The notes under the pieces: generated by a model
Database searches by the model: none
Told to the model about the DNA's origin: nothing
Seen by the model: the letters and a program-made list of their open reading frames with translations, nothing else
Assembly: GCF_022012335.1 (NCBI RefSeq)
Contig: NZ_JAKLTO010000006.1
Coordinates: 1-64,000, forward strand
Source of the DNA: Flavobacterium sp. SM15
Lineage (GTDB): Bacteria; Bacteroidota; Bacteroidia; Flavobacteriales; Flavobacteriaceae
Length of the DNA: 64,000 bases
Direction: 5' to 3'
Program-made: the position numbers and the translations under genes
Shown: positions 22,819 through 34,754 of the stretch, piece by piece
How the letters are laid out: each line of letters starts with the position of its first letter
Position numbering within the stretch: position 1 is the first letter of the stretch

Positions 22819-22884
22819 TTAAAATTAACAGTTGTTGGTTTCCGGTCAAATGGAACCTAACTTCTAAAATATAAGGACAACAAC

Positions 22885-23328
22885 ATGGAACTTATTTTAA
22901 AACAAGACGTTCAGAATTTAGGATTTAAAGACGATGTGGTAACTGTAAAACCAGGATACGGTCGTAACTTCTTAATCCCTCAAGGTTTTGCTATTTTAGC
23001 AACTCCTTCTGCTAAAAAAGTTTTAGCTGAAAACTTGAAACAAAAAGCACACAAAGAAGCTAAAATCGTTGCTGATGCAAAAGCAATCGGTGAGGCTTTG
23101 AAAGCTTTGGATATCAAAATTACAGCTAAAGCAGGTGGTGAGAAATTATTCGGATCAGTTACTAATGCTGACATCGCTGGAATTTTAGAGAAAAACGGTC
23201 AGTCTATCGACAAAAAATTCATCACTTCCGGTATCGTTAAGCGTACTGGTAAATATACTGCTTCAGTTCGTTTACACCGTGATGTAATCGTAGAATTGCC
23301 ATACGAAATTGTTGCTGAACAGGCATAA
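22885..23328 (+). CDS. rplI: 50S ribosomal protein L9
   Basis: This 147-residue protein starts MELILKQDVQNLGFKDDVVTVKPGYGRNFLIPQGFA, the N-terminal rRNA-binding domain of L9. A long charged connecting helix and a C-terminal domain (KLFGSVTNADIA, VRLHRDVIVELPYEI) follow. The 66-base gap after rpsR contains a small hairpin (GGTTTCC/GGAACC near 22835-22858) that might act in attenuation or mRNA processing. A strong terminator follows. Confidence 0.96.
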   Translation: MELILKQDVQNLGFKDDVVTVKPGYGRNFLIPQGFAILATPSAKKVLAENLKQKAHKEAKIVADAKAIGEALKALDIKITAKAGGEKLFGSVTNADIAGILEKNGQSIDKKFITSGIVKRTGKYTASVRLHRDVIVELPYEIVAEQA

Positions 23329-23346
23329 TTTCAAAATAAAATAAAT

Positions 23347-23377
23347 AAAAAGCCTTCTCAATCGGGAAGGCTTTTTT
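23347..23377 (+). terminator. Rho-independent terminator of the ribosomal operon
   Basis: AAAGCCTTC, TCAATCG loop, GGAAGGCTTTTTT. Strong stem and T run 18 bases after rplI. Confidence 0.88.
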
Positions 23378-23422
23378 GTATCTTTAAAAAATGAAACAGA
23401 TTTGGTTTGTTTCTTTTAGACT

Positions 23423-23896
23423 ATGAAATATACACGACTTACAAAAGAACAACTTGAGGAACTTCATCCTGAATTTATAAATTTTCTGGCTTCACAATCT
23501 ATCGATAAAGACGAGTGGGATGGTATTAAAGCAAATAACCCAGAAGTTGCAGAACAGGAGATCGATGTTTTTTCAGACTTGATTTGGGAAGGTGTTTTAG
23601 GGAATGCTAAATTCTTAGAGCATTATTCCAAAAATTATATTTTTCTTTTTCATTGCACTGAAGTTCATATGATGACTATTATCATTCGTTCGTTGGTTTC
23701 AGAGGTTGATTTATTGAAAAAAGAAGGACTTCAATGGTTAAGTGATAATCTTTTTACGGATAATGTAGAAGTACAACGCGGACAGAAAGTTTTTGCAGAC
23801 GATCGTAATCTGGAAATTTTTAATCTGGTTAAGCAAGGTGCCATTTTTACCGATGGAGATTTGTTTCAGCAAATGGAAAACATTTTGGAGAAATAG
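23423..23896 (+). CDS. DUF6495 family protein
   Basis: This 157-residue acidic cytoplasmic protein starts YTRLTKEQLEELHPEFINFLASQSIDKDEWDGIK and continues VFSDLIWEGVLGNAKFLEHYSKNYIFLFHC. This matches a family conserved across Flavobacteriia (DUF6495 as I recall it) with no assigned function. It has no signal or membrane segment. It lies in the same direction between the ribosomal operon and ligA, separated from both by more than 80 bases. Confidence 0.75.
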   Translation: MKYTRLTKEQLEELHPEFINFLASQSIDKDEWDGIKANNPEVAEQEIDVFSDLIWEGVLGNAKFLEHYSKNYIFLFHCTEVHMMTIIIRSLVSEVDLLKKEGLQWLSDNLFTDNVEVQRGQKVFADDRNLEIFNLVKQGAIFTDGDLFQQMENILEK

Positions 23897-23953
23897 CCGT
23901 ATAAAGTTGTTATACCTAATATAAATTGGTTAAATTAGTTGTTAGTAAATTAA

Positions 23954-26670
<2,717 letters not shown>

Positions 26671-26678
<8 letters not shown>

Positions 26679-27348
26679 CAAACCAGCGCTTATAGCTTAT
26701 TTTACTGCTGCTCTGGTTTTTATGATTGCAGTGGTTCTGGGTAATGATGAATTATTGTTATTGGCAAAACCCGTAATTATACCTTCAATACTTTTTTATT
26801 ATCTTCTGGAGAAAAAAAGAATTAACTGGTTTTATATGATTATGATGGCTCTTTTTTTTGCTGTAGATATGCTTGCCTTACTAGAAATTCAGAATTTTTT
26901 TATCATTGCAGCAGTAATAACACTATGTGGCTATTTACTTTTTTTAAAAGGCCTATTGGATAATCTGTTGCCGCTTCGTTTTAATAAGTTTAATAAATCG
27001 AATTTTTTTTCGTTATTAGTTTGTACATTTCTCTTATTGTATTTTTTGGTAATCTCTATGGATTTGCTCATGGAGTCCAAAGAGGATAATCTGTGGATTT
27101 TAGTTTTGTACGGGATGGTTTTGGTTTTAATTGGAATAGCCTCAGCATTAAATTACCTTGTTAAGGCTAATCGTTATACTACATTTATGATCATTACAAG
27201 TTTGGCGTTTGTAATTTCAGATGTGTTTTTTATACTGAAACGCTTTTTCTTTGAAATAGACCTTTTTAATTATTTCAACAACTTGATACAGGTCCTTTCT
27301 TATTATTATTTAACCAAGTACTACCTTCTTAAAAAAGGAAGATTATGA
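26671..27348 (+). CDS. YhhN-like polytopic membrane protein, second of three
   Basis: This 225-residue paralogue of its neighbours shows the same order of blocks: LLAKPVIIPSILFYYLLEKKRINW, then DMLALLEIQNFFIIAAVITLCGYLL, and a terminal LIQVLSYYYLTKYYLLKKG that parallels the ends of the other two. The ATG at 26671 is preferred to an upstream TTG. Stop and next start share ATGA. Confidence 0.55.
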
Positions 27349-28046
27349 AAATGAAAAAGAAGAAAATTGTTAAAGGAATTGTTGTGTTGTTTTACATGCT
27401 AGTTGCTTTAATGGTAATTATCGGTGAATATCAAAAAGACATTACACTGCTTAAATTCACTAAACCATTTTTAATTCCTTTATTGAGTATTTCTTATTTT
27501 CTGCGGTCAAAGAAAATTAATTGGAGCTATATAATGGCCTTGGTTTTTATTTGGTTGGCCAATATTTTATTTATTTATCAGACCGAACCTTTTATTTTTA
27601 AAGGAGCAGTAAGTTATTTGATTTTTTGGATTATTATCACTTTTATTATTTTAGTCAATACTCGGTTTCCAGATAAATTCTCATTTTTAATAGCGTTAAT
27701 CCCTTTTTCGTTTATTTATTGTTGTGTACTTCAATTGATTCTTGAGACGGTCAATGAAAGTTTACTGATGTTTTTTCTAAACGGAGTTTTTATGACTTTT
27801 TTGGGGGCATATTCTTTAGCAAATTATTTTATCGATTCCAATAAAGCCAATACATGCCTATTGATAAGCATTCTGATGTTTACCTTCATCCAGTTTTTGG
27901 TTTCAATCGACCTGTACTATCTTTCAATGAAGCTGTTTCGACCAATTGCAATGTTATTGTTTGCCTTTGCTCATTATTTTTTATTGAAAACGCTTTTGTT
28001 TTACGAAGAGAATAAATTAAACAATAATGCTTCTGCCTTGGTTTGA
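27345..28046 (+). CDS. YhhN-like polytopic membrane protein, third of three
   Basis: This 233-residue protein has the shared block LLKFTKPFLIPLLSISYFLRSKKINW and a terminal AMLLFAFAHYFLLKTLLFYEENKLN. It is the most diverged of the trio: the D-M-L/A motif is replaced by ANILFIYQTEPFIFKG. Its 3' end overlaps the convergent metallophosphatase gene by 30 bases. Confidence 0.55.
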   Translation: MKMKKKKIVKGIVVLFYMLVALMVIIGEYQKDITLLKFTKPFLIPLLSISYFLRSKKINWSYIMALVFIWLANILFIYQTEPFIFKGAVSYLIFWIIITFIILVNTRFPDKFSFLIALIPFSFIYCCVLQLILETVNESLLMFFLNGVFMTFLGAYSLANYFIDSNKANTCLLISILMFTFIQFLVSIDLYYLSMKLFRPIAMLLFAFAHYFLLKTLLFYEENKLNNNASALV

Positions 28047-28943
28047 TTGCGCTTGTTTTTTGTGATCGAAATAAAAATCGATTCGGCCTAAATTGATTCC
28101 ATAGCAGCCTACTTGGTTGATTAAAACCTGTTGTCCGTCAAGGTTTGTTTCAATTGAAGGTTTATCAAGGAAAGTGTGGGTATGTCCGCCAATAATTAAA
28201 TCAATGTTTTTGGTTTTTTTAGCCAGATTCACATCGCAAATCTTTTCCGGTTCGTTTGGGTATTTAAAACCCAAATGTGATAAACAAATTACCAAATCAC
28301 ATTTTTGTTCCTGTTTTAAGATTCGTGCCATATCTGTGGCAATTTCTACAGGGTTGTTGTAAACAGTTTCTTTGTATAGTTTTTTATCTACTAAACCCTG
28401 AAGTTCGACGCCAAGTCCGAAAATTCCAATCTTGATTCCGTCTTTATGAAGGATTTTATAAGGCTTAACGATCCCATTCAAAACTGTGTTTTTAAAGTCG
28501 TAATTGGCCGATACGAAATCGAATTTTGCATGTGGAAGCTGTGCCAAAAAGCCATCAATTCCGTTGTCGAAATCATGATTTCCCATGGTTGCCAAATCGT
28601 ACTGTAACATGCTCATCAATTTAAATTCCAATTCACCACCATAATAATTAAAATAAGGGGTTCCTTGAAAAATATCGCCGGCATCGAGCAGTAAAACGTT
28701 TTTTTCTTCTTTTCGGATTTTTTCAATAATTGCTGCTCTTCTTGCTACACCGCCCATGTTTGGATTTTTGGGATGATCAGCAGGAAATGGGTCAATATGA
28801 CTGTGAACGTCGTTGGTATGTAAAATCGTAATTTTTTTTACTTCGTCTTTTTCAGCTTCTGAAAAACTGCTCAAAGACAATCCTCCTAAGCCTAAAAATG
28901 CCGAGCTTGCAACTGTATTTTTTAAAAAGTCTCTTCTTTTCAT
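28017..28943 (-). CDS. 5'-nucleotidase catalytic domain protein (metallophosphatase)
   Basis: This 308-residue exported enzyme has a twin-arginine-like signal (MKRRDFLKNTVASSAFLGLGGLSL). The calcineurin-like metal sites are complete: TILHTNDVHSH, LLLDAGDIFQGTP, ATMGNHDFDNG, LSHLGFKYP and IIGGHTHTF. It lacks the substrate-binding C-terminal domain of UshA-type nucleotidases; that domain is encoded separately just upstream, 10 bases away. Likely periplasmic nucleotide or sugar-phosphate hydrolysis by the pair. Confidence 0.85.
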   Translation of the reverse strand: MKRRDFLKNTVASSAFLGLGGLSLSSFSEAEKDEVKKITILHTNDVHSHIDPFPADHPKNPNMGGVARRAAIIEKIRKEEKNVLLLDAGDIFQGTPYFNYYGGELEFKLMSMLQYDLATMGNHDFDNGIDGFLAQLPHAKFDFVSANYDFKNTVLNGIVKPYKILHKDGIKIGIFGLGVELQGLVDKKLYKETVYNNPVEIATDMARILKQEQKCDLVICLSHLGFKYPNEPEKICDVNLAKKTKNIDLIIGGHTHTFLDKPSIETNLDGQQVLINQVGCYGINLGRIDFYFDHKKQAQSNQGRSIIV

Positions 28944-28953
28944 AATTTCAAAT

Positions 28954-29736
28954 TTACTCTAAAACAACTCTTTCTGTGGTAATTACCGGAATTGTGTCTA
29001 CTTTTTTAAAGTAATCGATCATCAGATTACGCAGTTTGTAATCCATCTCGAAAGATTGTATTCCTTTTTTGAAGAAATCCATTTTATCCCCGCCGTTAGA
29101 CAAATAGTCGGAAGTGGCTACGTAATAAGTTTTTGTTTCATCCAAAGGCTGACCGTTAACGCTTAACGATTTAATGGTTAGACTGTTCTTGTCAGCAATT
29201 ATTTTTAAACCGTTTAACGGATGTGGTTTTTTTTCTCTTAAGATATATTCTGCCATTTCCTTTATTTGAGCTCCTTTTAAAGCTACAATTATCAGGCTGT
29301 TTTCAAAGGGCATGATTTCAAATGCGGTTCGGGTAGTTACATTACCTTTTGGTAAAATAGCACGGATTCCGCCGTGATTTAGAATACAGATATCAATATT
29401 CTTTTTATGTCTTGCCTGAAATACAGGATTTCCCATTTCAACAGTCATATCTGCCATTAAATTACCGATGGTTGTTTGCCATTCTCCCTTACTCTTGTCC
29501 AGGGTTTCAGGAGCATAAGCCAGCACATTGTCAAGATCTTTATTGATATGGTTGCGGTAAGGGGTTACAAATTCATCGATGGAATTTACCTGTCCATATT
29601 CACTGGTTACGCCAATTTTTTTGCCTTCAATTTTGGAATTGTAATACGGCTTACTTGCACATGAAAGCACTAAAAAAAATCCCAAACCAATAAAAAAATG
29701 TATCAAAAAACGGTTATACTTCCTTAACTTTACCAT
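28954..29736 (-). CDS. 5'-nucleotidase C-terminal domain lipoprotein
   Basis: This 260-residue lipoprotein (lipobox LVLSC, Cys26) consists mainly of the substrate-binding domain of 5'-nucleotidases: NLMADMTVEMGN, CILNHGGIRAILPKGNVTTRTAFEIMPFENSLIIV and YYVATSDYLSNGGDKMDFF. No metal-binding catalytic domain is present. It precedes the catalytic gene in the operon, so the domain order is reversed relative to the usual single protein. Together the two genes have about the length of one full nucleotidase. Confidence 0.85.
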   Translation of the reverse strand: MVKLRKYNRFLIHFFIGLGFFLVLSCASKPYYNSKIEGKKIGVTSEYGQVNSIDEFVTPYRNHINKDLDNVLAYAPETLDKSKGEWQTTIGNLMADMTVEMGNPVFQARHKKNIDICILNHGGIRAILPKGNVTTRTAFEIMPFENSLIIVALKGAQIKEMAEYILREKKPHPLNGLKIIADKNSLTIKSLSVNGQPLDETKTYYVATSDYLSNGGDKMDFFKKGIQSFEMDYKLRNLMIDYFKKVDTIPVITTERVVLE

Positions 29737-29900
29737 CTTTAACGGAACTTAATTTTCAATAATAATTTAGGTAAAAGTACTATGTTTTTTATAACCGATA
29801 CGACTTGGGATGATAAAAAAGAGTTAATAAATTATCTTGAACCTGATTTTGGATTAATTTCGTAAAGAATTTCGAACAATTATAACTAAAACATATAAAA

Positions 29901-30782
29901 ATGCAATCATTCATTGGAACCGGAGTTGCGCTGGTAACCCCTTTTAAAAAAGATTTTTCTGTAGATGTTGAAGCTCTTAAAAGAATCGTGAATTATGTAA
30001 TTGATGGAGGAGTGGAATATTTAGTGGTTTTGGGAACTACTGCCGAATCCGCAACGTTAACTGCAGATGAGAAAGAGTTGGTTATCAATACGATAAAAGA
30101 AGCGAACAACGGAAGGCTTCCATTGGTTTTAGGAGTTGGAGGAAACAATACTATGAAAGTGGTTGAAGAGCTGAAAACAAGAGATTTTACCGGTTTTTCG
30201 GCAATTTTATCGGTTTCACCCTATTATAACAAACCTACTCAGGAAGGGATTTATCAGCATTTTAAAATGGTTGCAGAAAATGCTCCGATTCCGGTTATCG
30301 TTTACAATGTTCCGGGAAGAACTGCAAGTAATATGTTGCCTTCAACGGTTTTAAGATTGGCAAACGATTTTAAAAACATCATCGGAATCAAAGAAGCTGC
30401 CGGAGATATTGTTCAGGCAATGAAAATTATTCAGGACAAACCAAAAGATTTCTTAGTTATTTCTGGGGACGATATGATCACACTTCCAATGGTTTTAGCT
30501 GGTGGGGCAGGAGTGATCTCTGTGATTGGTGAAGGCTTCCCGAAAGAATTCTCAGAAATGGTGCGTTTAGGTTTGCAGCGTAAAGTAGATGAGGCCTATA
30601 AATTGCATTATCTTTTAGCTGACAGTATCGACATGATTTTTGAGCAAGGAAACCCGGGAGGTATCAAAGAAGTGTTCAAATCATTGGGATTGTCTGAAAA
30701 CACAGTGCGTTTGCCGCTAGTTAACGTTAACGAAGATTTAGCAAATCGACTTGATACTTTTGTAAAGAAAATTGTAAATTAG
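29901..30782 (+). CDS. dapA: 4-hydroxy-tetrahydrodipicolinate synthase
   Basis: This 293-residue enzyme condenses pyruvate and aspartate semialdehyde in lysine and diaminopimelate synthesis. Active-site residues are the Schiff-base Lys164 (IGIKEAAGD), Tyr135 (VYNVPGR) with Arg140, and GTTAES at 45-50. [10 protein letters not shown] at 107-116 supplies the second tyrosine. Normal length. Divergent from the nucleotidase operon. Confidence 0.95.
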   Translation: MQSFIGTGVALVTPFKKDFSVDVEALKRIVNYVIDGGVEYLVVLGTTAESATLTADEKELVINTIKEANNGRLPLVLGVGGNNTMKVVEELKTRDFTGFSAILSVSPYYNKPTQEGIYQHFKMVAENAPIPVIVYNVPGRTASNMLPSTVLRLANDFKNIIGIKEAAGDIVQAMKIIQDKPKDFLVISGDDMITLPMVLAGGAGVISVIGEGFPKEFSEMVRLGLQRKVDEAYKLHYLLADSIDMIFEQGNPGGIKEVFKSLGLSENTVRLPLVNVNEDLANRLDTFVKKIVN

Positions 30783-30807
30783 CATAAACACTTAAACTAA
30801 TTAGGTT

Positions 30808-31320
30808 ATGTTGTCTAAAACTATTCAAGAAGCAATTAACGGACAGATAAAAGTTGAAGCGGATTCTTCACAAATTTATCTGGCGATGGCTTCCTGGGCT
30901 GAAGTTCAGGGGTTTGAAGGTATTTCAGCTTTCATGTATAAACAATCGGATGAAGAGCGTATGCATATGCTTAAATTGGTGAAATATGCCAATCAGCGAG
31001 GCGGAGAAGCCAAAATTCCTAATGTGATTGAACCTGTTTTGGATTGTTCTTCGTTTAAGGCGCTTTTTACACAGTTGTATGAACATGAGGTAATGGTTTC
31101 GGCCAGCATTAATGAATTGGTTCATATTTCTTTGGGTGAGAAGGATTATGCAACGCATAATTTTTTACAATGGTATGTTTCGGAACAGATTGAAGAAGAA
31201 GCAACTGCGAGAACCATTCTGGATAAAATTAACCTGATAGGAGATGATAAAGGAGGTTTGTATTTGTTTGATAACGACATGAAAAATTTCTCCGGAGCTA
31301 ATAAAAATGAAGTGCAATAA
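30808..31320 (+). CDS. ftnA: Bacterial non-haem ferritin
   Basis: This 170-residue iron-storage subunit has ferroxidase ligands E17 (KVEADSSQIYLAMASWAE), E50 and H53 (SDEERMHMLK) and the later acidic site (EQIEEEATA). Length and pattern fit FtnA rather than bacterioferritin (no haem-binding Met is evident at position 52). It is 25 bases after dapA, possibly co-transcribed. Confidence 0.93.
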   Translation: MLSKTIQEAINGQIKVEADSSQIYLAMASWAEVQGFEGISAFMYKQSDEERMHMLKLVKYANQRGGEAKIPNVIEPVLDCSSFKALFTQLYEHEVMVSASINELVHISLGEKDYATHNFLQWYVSEQIEEEATARTILDKINLIGDDKGGLYLFDNDMKNFSGANKNEVQ

Positions 31321-31340
31321 ATACTGTTTTTTATAGTTTT

Positions 31341-31373
31341 TAAAAAGATGTTCTTTAAACTGGGCGTCTTTTT
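31341..31373 (+). terminator. Possible terminator after ferritin
   Basis: AAAAAGATG pairs with CGTCTTTTT (one G-T wobble) around a 14-base loop and ends in a T run. Weaker than the other terminators here. Confidence 0.5.
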
Positions 31374-31395
31374 AATTTTCTATGGTAAAAAGATT

Positions 31396-31424
31396 TTGTA
31401 ATCTCTAATTAATAATTACTTTTG
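31396..31424 (+). promoter_or_regulatory. Promoter of the bamD operon
   Basis: TTG (31396-31398), 18 bases, TACTTTTG (31417-31424): consensus Bacteroidota promoter 56 bases before bamD. Confidence 0.7.
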
Positions 31425-31480
31425 CAGTTGCTTTTTAAATTAGGTAAACTGACTGTAAAAGCTTTGATAAACCGATAAAC

Positions 31481-32275
31481 ATGAGTAAATTTTTATATAT
31501 TTTTCTTTTTTCAATACTACTTATTTCCTGCAGCCCTTATCAAAAGGCTTTGAAATCTGAGGATTTGTCATTCAAATATGAAGTTGCAACCCAAAAGTAT
31601 GAAGCTGGAAAATATGAAAAAGCAATTCGTTTGTTTGAACAGTTATCAGGACCAAACCGAGGGAAAGCTAATGCTGAAAAGCTTTTTTATATGTTTGCTC
31701 AATCCTATTATAAAACAGAACAGTATTATTTAGCTGCTTATCAATTTGAGTCGTTTGCGGCAACTTATCCAAAGAGTGAAAACAGAGAAGAAACTGCCTA
31801 TTTGGGAGCAAAATGTTACTCTTTTCTTTCTCCGGTTTATTCGTTAGACCAGGTAGATACGGAAAAAGCGTTGGATAAATTACAAAACTATATCAATACT
31901 TACCCGAATTCACCACATCTTGAAGAGGCAAACAAGATTACTAGTGAATTAAAGGATAAACTTGAAAAGAAGGCTTTTGAAATCGCTAAGCAATATAATA
32001 GAATTTCAGATTATAAATCTGCAATTAGTGCCTTGGATAACTTTATGATTGATTTCCCGGGAACAAAATATAAAGAAGACGCATTGTTTTATAAATATGA
32101 TTCTTCATATAAGTTAGCTTTGAACAGTATTCCTTCAAAAGTGGAAGAGCGTTTAAATATTGCAAAATCTTCTTATTCAGTTCTTATGCGTTTCAAAGAA
32201 GATACAAAATATAAAAAACAAGCCGATGAAATGTTGGCGCAAATCGATAAAGAATTACAAAAATTTTCTAAATAA
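31481..32275 (+). CDS. bamD: Outer membrane assembly lipoprotein BamD
   Basis: This 264-residue lipoprotein (lipobox LLISC, Cys17) is built of TPR-like helices: FKYEVATQKYEAGKYEKAIRLFEQL, AQSYYKTEQYYLAAYQFESFAATYPKSENREETAYL, YINTYPNSPHLEEANK, ALDNFMIDFPGTKYKEDALFYKYDS. BamD works with BamA to insert outer-membrane beta barrels. It heads a tight operon with rpoZ and coaBC. Confidence 0.92.
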   Translation: MSKFLYIFLFSILLISCSPYQKALKSEDLSFKYEVATQKYEAGKYEKAIRLFEQLSGPNRGKANAEKLFYMFAQSYYKTEQYYLAAYQFESFAATYPKSENREETAYLGAKCYSFLSPVYSLDQVDTEKALDKLQNYINTYPNSPHLEEANKITSELKDKLEKKAFEIAKQYNRISDYKSAISALDNFMIDFPGTKYKEDALFYKYDSSYKLALNSIPSKVEERLNIAKSSYSVLMRFKEDTKYKKQADEMLAQIDKELQKFSK

Positions 32276-32283
32276 AAAGTCTC

Positions 32284-32601
32284 ATGGATTTAAAGAAAAC
32301 TACTGCTCCAGTAAATACAATTACTTATAATAAAAGTAAGATTGAAGAGCCAACCGGTAATATTTATGAAGCAATTACCATTATGGCAAGAAGAGCGAAT
32401 CAGATTAATTCTGAAATTAAGAAAGAATTGATCGACAAATTGGACGAGTTTGCTACTTACAATGACAGTTTAGAGGAAATCTTCGAAAACAAAGAACAAA
32501 TTGAAGTATCTAAATTTTATGAAAAATTACCAAAACCTCACGCTTTAGCGGTGCAGGAATGGTTGGAAGATAAAATTTACTACAGAGATTCAAATAAATA
32601 A
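32284..32601 (+). CDS. rpoZ: RNA polymerase omega subunit (Rpb6-like)
   Basis: This 105-residue protein carries TGNIYEAITIMARRANQINSEIKKELIDKLDEFA, the omega/Rpb6 core (YEA..I.A.RA.QI) that clamps the beta' subunit. Bacteroidota versions are longer and more diverged than E. coli omega. It lies 8 bases after bamD and 4 before coaBC, an arrangement I know from other flavobacteria. Confidence 0.88.
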   Translation: MDLKKTTAPVNTITYNKSKIEEPTGNIYEAITIMARRANQINSEIKKELIDKLDEFATYNDSLEEIFENKEQIEVSKFYEKLPKPHALAVQEWLEDKIYYRDSNK

Positions 32602-32605
32602 AACC

Positions 32606-33844
32606 ATGTCTGTTTTAAGCGGTAAAAAAATTATTCTCGGCATCTCCGGAGGAATTGCCGCATACAAAACAGCCACATTGGTTAGACTACTTATAAAGGC
32701 AGGCGCTCAGGTTCAAGTAATCATGACACCTGCCTCTAAAGATTTTGTTACTCCTTTAACATTATCCACACTTTCTAAAAATCCGGTGTATTCCTCTTTT
32801 TTTAATGAAGAAGATGACCCGAGCCATAAAGGCGAACAGGCGAAGCAGAATGCACAGTGGAACAATCATGTCGATTTTGCGCTTTGGGCAGATTTGATGC
32901 TGATTGCTCCGGCGACTGCCAACACACTTTCCAAAATGGTGAATGGCAATTGCGATAATCTTTTGATTGCAACCTATTTGTCTGCAAAGTGCCCTGTTTA
33001 TTTTGCTCCTGCTATGGATTTGGATATGTACAAGCATCCTTCCACTTTAGCTAGTTTTAGATCATTACGCGATTTTGGGAATATAATTATCCCGGCGGAA
33101 AGTGGTGAATTAGCAAGTGGTTTGTCCGGAGAAGGCAGAATGGCAGAACCCGAAAACATTGTTGCATTTCTCGAAAAGGATTTGGAAAGCAAACTTCCTT
33201 TAAAAGGAAAGAAAATTTTAGTGACAGCCGGACCTACTTATGAAGCCATTGATCCGGTGCGTTTTATTGGAAATCATTCAACCGGGAAAATGGGTTTTGA
33301 TATTGCTAAAGCAGCTGCTAATTCTGGAGCTGAAGTAATTTTGGTTTCCGGACCGACTCATTTACAACTCAATAATTCTCTGGTTAGGGTAGAGCGCGTT
33401 ACTTCTGCTCAGCAAATGTTTGAGGTTTGTCACAACCATTTTAATAATGTAGATGTGACTATTGCCGCTGCAGCCGTTGCTGATTATCGACCTAAAAATG
33501 TAGCGGCTCAAAAAATAAAAAAGAACGATGCAGCGTTTACAATAGAACTGGAAAAAACACAAGATATCTTAGCTTCGTTAGGGGCAATTAAGAAGAATCA
33601 GTTTCTTATTGGTTTTGCTTTGGAAACTGAAAATGAAATTGAGCATGCAAAGCAGAAAATTCAGAAAAAAAACCTAGATTTGATTGTTTTAAATTCTTTG
33701 AACGATCAAGGTGCCGGATTTGGGAAATCAACCAATAAAGTTACCTTCATTGATAAAGATTTTGTAATCGAACCAATGGATTTAAAATCAAAAGAAGACG
33801 TCGCTCAGGATATCATTAATAAAATAATAGAACATTATGCGTAA
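32606..33844 (+). CDS. coaBC: Bifunctional phosphopantothenoylcysteine decarboxylase/synthetase
   Basis: This 412-residue coenzyme A enzyme has an N-terminal CoaC flavoprotein domain (GISGGIAAYKTATLVR near residue 12; NHVDFALWADLMLIAPATANTLSKM; FAPAMDLDMYKHP). The C-terminal CoaB domain starts near residue 197 (GKKILVTAGPTYEAIDPVRFIGNHSTGKMG; AAAVADYRPKN). The first domain forms 4'-phosphopantetheine from the product of the second. Its stop overlaps the porD start by 8 bases. Confidence 0.95.
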   Translation: MSVLSGKKIILGISGGIAAYKTATLVRLLIKAGAQVQVIMTPASKDFVTPLTLSTLSKNPVYSSFFNEEDDPSHKGEQAKQNAQWNNHVDFALWADLMLIAPATANTLSKMVNGNCDNLLIATYLSAKCPVYFAPAMDLDMYKHPSTLASFRSLRDFGNIIIPAESGELASGLSGEGRMAEPENIVAFLEKDLESKLPLKGKKILVTAGPTYEAIDPVRFIGNHSTGKMGFDIAKAAANSGAEVILVSGPTHLQLNNSLVRVERVTSAQQMFEVCHNHFNNVDVTIAAAAVADYRPKNVAAQKIKKNDAAFTIELEKTQDILASLGAIKKNQFLIGFALETENEIEHAKQKIQKKNLDLIVLNSLNDQGAGFGKSTNKVTFIDKDFVIEPMDLKSKEDVAQDIINKIIEHYA

Positions 33845-34721
33845 TTGGATTTTAGCTGGACTTTTATTGGTTGTCTCATTTGGCTATAGTCAAGAATTGA
33901 ACTGTACTGTAAAAGTAAATTATGATCAGATTACCAATGCCAATACTCAGATATTCAAAACTTTGGAGCGCTCATTAGGTGAGTTTATGAACAACACTAA
34001 ATGGACTACCAAAAGTTATGGTCAGAATGAGCGCATTGACTGCAGTATGTTCATTACTATACAGTCTTACGAATCCAACAATTTTAAAGGGACCATTCAG
34101 GTGCAGTCTTCAAGACCGGTTTATAATTCTACCTATTCGTCTCCGGTTTTAAATTTTAATGACAAGGAATTTGAATTCCGTTATATTGAATTTGAAAATC
34201 TTTTGTTTAACCCGAACAGTTACGATTCAAATCTTGTGGCTGTTGTAGCTTTTTATGCAAACATGATTATTGGGTTAGACGCTGATACGTTTTCAAATCA
34301 AGGCGGAACCAAATATCTTGAACAAGCTGCTAATATTGTAAACCTTGCACAATCAAGTGGTATTGCTGGTTGGACTCAAACCGAAAAAAAACAAAATCGC
34401 TATTACTTAGTAAACGATTTGCTTTCGAATACTTTTACTCCTTTTCGTGATGCACTTTATGAGTATTCATCGGCTATGGATAAAATGACCGATAATAAAA
34501 AAGAAGCCAAAGAAGGTGTTGTAAAGGCGGTTCAGACTGTATCTAAAATTCACAGCACTCGTCCAAATGCGTTTATCACTCGAGTTTTCTTTGATGCTAA
34601 AGCGGATGAAATCGTTTCGGTATTCTCTGGAGGACCAAATGTAAATATTGCAGAGCTTTCGGAAACTTTAAACCGAATTTCACCTTTAAATTCTGCTAAG
34701 TGGAATAAGATAAAATTCTAA
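33837..34721 (+). CDS. porD: PorD (DUF4835) type IX secretion accessory protein
   Basis: This 294-residue exported protein has a signal peptide (MRNWILAGLLLVVSFGYSQ). ELNCTVKVNYDQITNANTQIFKTLERSLGEFMNNTKWT is the start of the DUF4835 family, called PorD in T9SS annotation. The link to T9SS fits the T9SS-tailed cargo genes about 4 kb downstream. It is translationally coupled to coaBC (ATGCGTAA) and followed by recN, a conserved flavobacterial gene order. Confidence 0.85.
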   Translation: MRNWILAGLLLVVSFGYSQELNCTVKVNYDQITNANTQIFKTLERSLGEFMNNTKWTTKSYGQNERIDCSMFITIQSYESNNFKGTIQVQSSRPVYNSTYSSPVLNFNDKEFEFRYIEFENLLFNPNSYDSNLVAVVAFYANMIIGLDADTFSNQGGTKYLEQAANIVNLAQSSGIAGWTQTEKKQNRYYLVNDLLSNTFTPFRDALYEYSSAMDKMTDNKKEAKEGVVKAVQTVSKIHSTRPNAFITRVFFDAKADEIVSVFSGGPNVNIAELSETLNRISPLNSAKWNKIKF

Positions 34722-34754
34722 ATTTGTGTTTTACCAATTTATCAGGCACAAATT

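Noticed and set aside
22819..22884. Riboswitch or protein-binding leader before rplI
   Set aside because: A short GGTTTCC/GGAACC hairpin exists but matches no leader motif I can name; kept only as a remark in the rplI entry.
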